Positions 15,897 through 19,369 of a stretch of DNA of 19,369 bases are shown here, one piece after another (within the stretch, counting starts at the first letter, position 1; each line of letters begins with the position of its first letter). The notes below the pieces were generated by a model that worked only from the letters and a program-made list of their open reading frames with translations, was not told the DNA's origin and did no database searches. This DNA is from CAZDET01 sp964504335 (lineage in GTDB: Bacteria; Bacteroidota; Bacteroidia; Chitinophagales; Saprospiraceae): NCBI GenBank assembly GCA_964504335.1, contig CAZDET010000081.1:1-19369 (forward strand). The letters run 5' to 3'. The position numbers and the translations under genes are program-made.

Positions 15897-16970
15897 TCAA
15901 TACCGCGTAATCAACGCAATCCCCTGAAACTCGGCGAGCTTCCCGCTATCCACAAACACGGTATCGCCGCCGAACTGCCGGTTGCGCTCGATCATCTCGT
16001 CAATGATGTCGTCGACGGCGCCCGGCTCGTCGCGGTCAATGGTATCGAGGAGCATGATGGTATTGTCATCCGTGGCCAGGAGAGCGGGCTGGAAGAGGTC
16101 TTTCTGAACGAACAGCGTCTGGCCCCGGCCTTCGCTGATGGCGGCCCAGATGTCGTTGTATTCCGTTAGGACGCGCCCATGACCGACGGCCTCGTTCAAT
16201 TCTTCGAGCCGCTTTTTGTTGCGCTCCTGAATCATGGCGCGCACCTCCTCCCAGGCATCGCTGACAATCTTGTGGGCGGGCGTGTCGTCCCGGCTACCGT
16301 TTGTGAAACCCACAACCAACTCCTTCCGATCGGTGATTTCGTGGTAATGATCGAAGTTGCGCCGATCCGAAGCAACGACGATGGGCAGGGCCCGGTCCTC
16401 CATCACATCCTGCACGCACTTATCGACCCGGTTGTAAAACTCCTTGAGCAAGTTATCCAGGCGTTCCGAATCGGTTAGCTGCGCTGGATTGGTCGTATAC
16501 ACCTGGTTTTCGAGTGGGAATTCGCCGCCTACTTCTTTCACCAGCTTATCGTTGAAGGCTTCGATCAGTCGGGACTTGTTCTGGCTCAACGTCAGGACGT
16601 AGTAGGCCGATTCCAGATGCAGGGCGCGCACCAAGTCGCGGGTGGCGAAGGTATCGTCTACGACTACGCGGTTTTCCACGGCAATGGGTAGGCGGGTGAA
16701 ATCGCAGAAGTCGGTATTTGCAAAAATCACCAGGCTTTCCAGGTTGAACTGGTGGTCGATGCGCTCGGAGATTTCCTGAATGTTCGCGAGGGTCGCTTCG
16801 ACCTTGTCGTCGTCAAATTCCGTACGCAGGCGCTCTTCGGCCTCCTTGACGAGGTTTTTCATCCGGATGGGGTCCTGGAAGCTGTCGGGCTTGGTGCGGT
16901 GAGTATTAAAAATAATGCTGACGCAGCCCTCCTGATAGATGTTTTTTACCCGTTTGAGTAAGTTATCCAT
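15897..16970 (-). CDS. baeRF family protein (bacterial archaeo-eukaryotic release factor homologue)
   Basis: This 357-residue soluble protein has no signal peptide. Its overall layout and the C-terminal sequence FGGDTVFVDSGKLAEFQGIALITRY resemble bacterial homologues of archaeal/eukaryotic peptide release factor eRF1 (the baeRF group, probably family 3), including a central region with VVASDRRNFDHYHEITDRKE and an L7Ae/Pelota-like C-terminal half. The family is thought to act on ribosomes, perhaps in stress or rescue, but its biochemical role is not well established. No GGQ catalytic loop is visible, so peptidyl-tRNA hydrolysis of the eRF1 kind is not supported. The gene is alone on its strand, convergent with the efflux operon. 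The match is from pattern memory, not a profile search. Confidence 0.75.
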   Translation of the reverse strand: MDNLLKRVKNIYQEGCVSIIFNTHRTKPDSFQDPIRMKNLVKEAEERLRTEFDDDKVEATLANIQEISERIDHQFNLESLVIFANTDFCDFTRLPIAVENRVVVDDTFATRDLVRALHLESAYYVLTLSQNKSRLIEAFNDKLVKEVGGEFPLENQVYTTNPAQLTDSERLDNLLKEFYNRVDKCVQDVMEDRALPIVVASDRRNFDHYHEITDRKELVVGFTNGSRDDTPAHKIVSDAWEEVRAMIQERNKKRLEELNEAVGHGRVLTEYNDIWAAISEGRGQTLFVQKDLFQPALLATDDNTIMLLDTIDRDEPGAVDDIIDEMIERNRQFGGDTVFVDSGKLAEFQGIALITRY

Positions 16971-16990
16971 TGGTTCGTTTTTGGTTCGTT
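16970..16990 (-). repeat. Direct repeat at the baeRF start codon
   Basis: TTGGTTCGTT occurs twice on the plus strand (16970-16979 and 16981-16990), giving AACGAACCAA twice in the minus-strand leader, the nearer copy touching the ATG. It could be chance, or a site controlling translation. Nothing else marks a ribosome binding site. Confidence 0.35.
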
Positions 16991-17107
16991 CCTGCCGGTC
17001 GGTCGGCGGTGGGGCGAAAATAAGGAAAGTGTTTGATAGGTGGTATTATAGCGTTTAGGGCAACCGCATCAAAACGATCGGTACGGTAGTTTTTTGCAAA
17101 TCAAGGC

Positions 17108-17138
17108 TTGCGTGTTAGGTAGTAAGCGCGTATCTTTA
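17108..17138 (+). promoter_or_regulatory. Promoter of candidate RNA copy B
   Basis: TTG (17108-17110), 20 bases, then TATCTTTA (17131-17138), one base off the TAnnTTTG consensus. The element type and spacing are the same as in copy A on the other strand, while the spacer sequence differs. Confidence 0.55.
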
Positions 17139-17144
17139 TTAGAC

Positions 17145-17332
17145 CATCCAATAGCTGCCCCAGCGGCAGCTGTTCTCACAAAATAGCCCAGGTTTTCACA
17201 CGGCCGTTTCCATTGCTGGTAGCCGCGTGCGCGGTGCACGTTTGGGCTTCCTGCGCCCCTTCAGGTAGGCAGGAATGGTGGGCGGGTCGTTTTATTATAT
17301 ACCCACCCACATGGTGTGCGGCGCCCCGAGCC
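17145..17332 (+). ncRNA. Candidate structured RNA element, copy B
   Basis: Diverged second copy of the element at 5763-5951, on the opposite strand, between the baeRF and caspase genes. Hairpin 1 is AGCTGCC/GGCAGCT (17153-17171); hairpin 2 is CGTGC/GCACG (17226-17240) closed by AGCC/GGCT; hairpin 3 is TTCCTGC/GCAGGAA (17248-17275); stem 4 pairs 17278-17286 with 17302-17310 around a 15-base AT-rich loop. In hairpin 3 an A-T pair of copy A has become T-A here, and in hairpin 2 a U-G pair has become C-G, changes expected if the RNA fold is selected. Sequence similarity ends soon after GCGCCCCGAGCC (17321-17332). The family is unrecognised; a mobile palindromic repeat remains possible. Confidence 0.55.
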
Positions 17333-17508
17333 ATCCACCGGCCGGAAGGCCGAGGTGCCAAGCTATGTTATGTCCCGCCGGGCCGAGGGGTCGCCTCCGG
17401 TATTTGATGCGGGGGCTCTACTGTAGGTGGTTAGGGCTTAATACGTGGGTGGGTGCCGGTTTGGTGTTTTTAGTAACAAATCGGCACATGGACTAATTGC
17501 CACATTGG
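17333..17508. other. Intergenic stretch, nothing recognised
   Basis: GC-rich sequence between candidate RNA copy B and the end of the caspase gene. A short self-complementary GGCCGGAAGGCC lies at its left edge (about 17340-17351) and might be the 3' hairpin of the RNA. No gene is supported. Confidence 0.4.
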
Positions 17509-18876
17509 TTACTCCTGTACGCAACGGCACGAGAAGCCCCACGACTTACCATAGTCGATACGGGACAGCTTTCGGAGATAGCTGTTAAATAGAAAGTACC
17601 ACGCGTAGGAAGTATTGAGTGCCGTGGAGCTCCAATAATAGCCGGTTCCACCAAGATTGCTGAAAGCACCATATGAGCTTCGCCGGCCGCCCAGTAGGGC
17701 GGAAAAGCCACTAACACCTCCTTCTAGTAGGGCGTGGTAGGCGGCTTCTCCACTGTCAGAGGTATCTATATCTACTCCCCCGAACTGCTTGGCCATGCCT
17801 CGCCACTCCGCATCCGTCGGAAGCCTCCAGCCTGGCGGGCAAGCGTTCTGGGCTGCTTCCCAGGTATACAACCGGCCGTATTGCTCCAAATACTTTGAAT
17901 TTTCCTTGTAAATCCAGCAGCCCTCCCCTACGTCAAAGGCTAGATTTTCAGCCATCCAATTAAGTCCGTTGAGCAGAATCACTCGATAGATTCGCCCGTC
18001 CCGAGGGTCTGTGAATGAATTGGATGTGCCTTCTCGTTGGGAGGAGCGTGGATTGGAAGGTTGTGTTTTTGCTGCCAAATGGACGGTGGCGTACGCATGA
18101 TGTTCATCACGTGTACGTAAACGGAAAACGTATTGCCCTCCCTCGTCTCCTACATCGAATAATCTACCATGCCGCGGCAATTGTCTGTATTGCACCGTAG
18201 TACGATTTAGTACTTCATCTGCCAATATTGAAGCACGCAGCATCAGTTGTTGATTCTGTTGAAGGACAGCTAACATACTGTTCGCAAATGGACTGTGGCT
18301 ACCCGCCGGACCATCCCATACAACTTCGTTGTCCCGACCGGAGCAAATCCCATAGCGTGATTTAATTTGTAATAGCCGCTTTTCCGGAAGAGAGGACTTG
18401 GTCGGCCCTTCTGCAAGCAAGCTACCTGAAAAACAACTGTCGGAGACAATTAAAACGTGGCGGGCTCTGATTCTTCTTAAATGGTCTTTCAATTGAGAGT
18501 TCGGTAAGAAATCGTACTCGGCATCCAGTTCCGCCTCGTGGGGTACCCAATAGCCCGTTCCACTCGCCATAAACCCGTGGCCAGAAAAAAAGACCAGCAG
18601 TTTATCATCCGGTCCGATTTGCTCCTGCAACTGTGTAAATTGCCGAAAGATATTGCGCCGGGTAGCCACTTCGTTATAGAGCGTAATAGATTCATCAATA
18701 TCGTATTGCTCGATCAGCACCCTATGCATGGCTCGGACGTCTCTCACTGCATTTTTCAAATCTGTGAAGTGTACATATCGGTCAATTCCGATTCCCAAAA
18801 ACCAGGATTTGTTAATGGGGCGTCCTTCGAATCTACTTTTGAGGCGGTAAGGGCCCCTGTGTTCATTTGGGGACAT
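17509..18876 (-). CDS. Caspase-like protease fused to a C-terminal FISUMP domain
   Basis: The 455-residue protein has an N-terminal peptidase C14 (caspase/metacaspase) domain, about residues 22-250: KNAVRDVRAMHRVL, the catalytic histidine H100 in VFFSGHGF and the catalytic cysteine C148 in IVSDSCFSG, followed by YGICSGRDNE and SHSPFANSML. After a Ser-rich linker (about 272-288), residues 289-455 form a FISUMP domain (Fib_succ_major, TIGR02145-like) with DGRIYRVILLNGLNWMAENL, CPPGWRLPTDAEW and the end GFSCRCVQE. FISUMP folds resemble C-type lectin/FGE-sulfatase modules, so a ligand-sensing domain controlling a protease is a reasonable model, though inferred. There is no signal peptide, so it should be cytoplasmic. 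ATG 18876 has no Shine-Dalgarno. A paralogous FISUMP gene lies just upstream. Confidence 0.88.
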   Translation of the reverse strand: MSPNEHRGPYRLKSRFEGRPINKSWFLGIGIDRYVHFTDLKNAVRDVRAMHRVLIEQYDIDESITLYNEVATRRNIFRQFTQLQEQIGPDDKLLVFFSGHGFMASGTGYWVPHEAELDAEYDFLPNSQLKDHLRRIRARHVLIVSDSCFSGSLLAEGPTKSSLPEKRLLQIKSRYGICSGRDNEVVWDGPAGSHSPFANSMLAVLQQNQQLMLRASILADEVLNRTTVQYRQLPRHGRLFDVGDEGGQYVFRLRTRDEHHAYATVHLAAKTQPSNPRSSQREGTSNSFTDPRDGRIYRVILLNGLNWMAENLAFDVGEGCWIYKENSKYLEQYGRLYTWEAAQNACPPGWRLPTDAEWRGMAKQFGGVDIDTSDSGEAAYHALLEGGVSGFSALLGGRRSSYGAFSNLGGTGYYWSSTALNTSYAWYFLFNSYLRKLSRIDYGKSWGFSCRCVQE

Positions 18877-18976
18877 ATCGTTAATTCTTACCTATTATAA
18901 TATCGATACAAAATTCATAATCTAACCTCTATCTCCCAGGTGTCAGCCGTAGCTCAGGTACATTGTCAATCTTCTC

Positions 18977-18995
18977 GAAAGCCGCTGCGCGGCGC
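18977..18995 (-). terminator. Possible terminator of the upstream FISUMP gene
   Basis: GCCGC/GCGGC (18981-18993, loop of three) lies 25 bases past the FISUMP gene stop on the minus strand and is followed by TTTCG. The stem is only five pairs and the T run is short, so termination would be weak and the two genes may be co-transcribed. Confidence 0.3.
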
Positions 18996-19017
18996 AAATA
19001 GTCAAATGGTCCAATAG

Positions 19018-19369
19018 TCAAGAGCCCTGGATACAACGACAGGATAGCCCGGCCGACTTATCGAGGTTGAAGCGGCCCAGCTCCTCGTTGTTGCTATCGA
19101 AGAAGTAGTACCACGCGAGGCCGCTATCGTACTCCGTAGCACTCCAGTAGCCGCCGAAGCGGCCAAGGTTGTAGAAGCTGCCATGGGAGTAGCGGTGGCC
19201 ACCCAGGCGCGCGGAAAAGTCGCTTTCACCCCCGTCAATTAACGCCTTATAGGCCGCCTTACCTCCATCCGAAGCATCATCATCTACCCCGCCAAATATT
19301 TTAGCCATAGCTCGCCACTCGGCATCTGTCGGTAGCCGCCAGCCCGGTGGGCAGGCTCGCTGAGCGGCT
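19018..19369 (-). CDS. FISUMP-domain protein, C-terminal part only (cut by window edge)
   Basis: The open frame enters from beyond the right edge and ends at the TGA at 19018-19020; 116 codons are visible. It reads AAQRACPPGWRLPTDAEWRAMAK and continues to GLSCRCIQGS, closely matching the C-terminal FISUMP domain of the neighbouring caspase protein in framework positions but differing at many positions in the last 60 residues. Whether its N-terminus also carries a caspase domain cannot be seen. An internal ATG at 19308 splits the CPPGW motif from the rest and is not a credible start. The gene lies 141 bases upstream of the caspase gene on the same strand. Confidence 0.85.
   Translation of the reverse strand, partial: AAQRACPPGWRLPTDAEWRAMAKIFGGVDDDASDGGKAAYKALIDGGESDFSARLGGHRYSHGSFYNLGRFGGYWSATEYDSGLAWYYFFDSNNEELGRFNLDKSAGLSCRCIQGS

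Noticed and set aside
17509..19369. A complete diversity-generating retroelement in the window
   Set aside because: No reverse transcriptase, accessory gene or template repeat is visible; only the target-like pattern is present.
1..19369. CRISPR arrays, tRNA or rRNA genes and insertion sequences
   Set aside because: I saw no regularly spaced repeats, no cloverleaf or rRNA-like segment, and no transposase motif anywhere in the window.

Overview
The window (about 57% GC by eye) looks like a Bacteroidota genome, most likely from the Saprospiria/Lewinella side of the phylum. The reasons are promoter-like TTG-N~20-TAnnTTTG motifs, few clear Shine-Dalgarno sites, a MoaC/MoaB fusion, an RND pump fused to its outer-membrane factor, a baeRF-type release-factor homologue and a caspase-FISUMP protein. 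The lineage is inferred from gene content only. There are two 100-N assembly gaps (1857-1956 and 7140-7239).

Region 1 (107-7291, + strand) is a near-complete molybdenum cofactor (Moco) locus: xdhC-like, mocA-like cytidylyltransferase, moaD, moeB with a rhodanese tail, moaE, a moaC/moaB fusion, moaA and, after a 400-bp intergenic stretch, moeA. Most genes overlap (ATGA) or nearly touch. Region 2 (7356-10199, - strand) encodes the likely client enzyme: a small 2Fe-2S subunit followed by a large xanthine-oxidase-family molybdenum subunit with a Tat signal and a lipobox. MocA and XdhC are the typical finishing and insertion factors for this enzyme family, so regions 1 and 2 make one functional unit.

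Region 3 (10365-15848, + strand) is a heavy-metal efflux system: a CusA/CzcA-type RND pump whose C-terminus carries a TolC-like outer-membrane factor, plus a lipoprotein adaptor. It diverges from region 2 across a 165-bp promoter region. Region 4 (15897-16970, -) is a baeRF family gene. Region 5 (17509 to the right edge, -) holds a caspase-fold protease fused to a C-terminal FISUMP domain, preceded by a second gene that ends in a paralogous FISUMP domain and is cut by the window edge.

The least ordinary features are: (i) a ~225-bp element present twice, at 5763-5988 (-) and 17108-17332 (+). Both copies start with the same TTG-N20-TATCTTT promoter spacing and both fold into the same series of hairpins with at least one compensatory base-pair change, so this is a candidate undescribed structured RNA; (ii) the caspase-FISUMP pair, whose C-type-lectin-like ends share a conserved frame but differ at many scattered positions, mostly in NNY codons, as in diversity-generating retroelement targets; (iii) a 100-N gap in moeA that looks false, because its two flanks overlap by 10 identical bases and joining them restores a normal MoeA C-terminus; (iv) a family of intergenic repeats built from CTTTAGG / CCAAAGTAC words between convergent genes.
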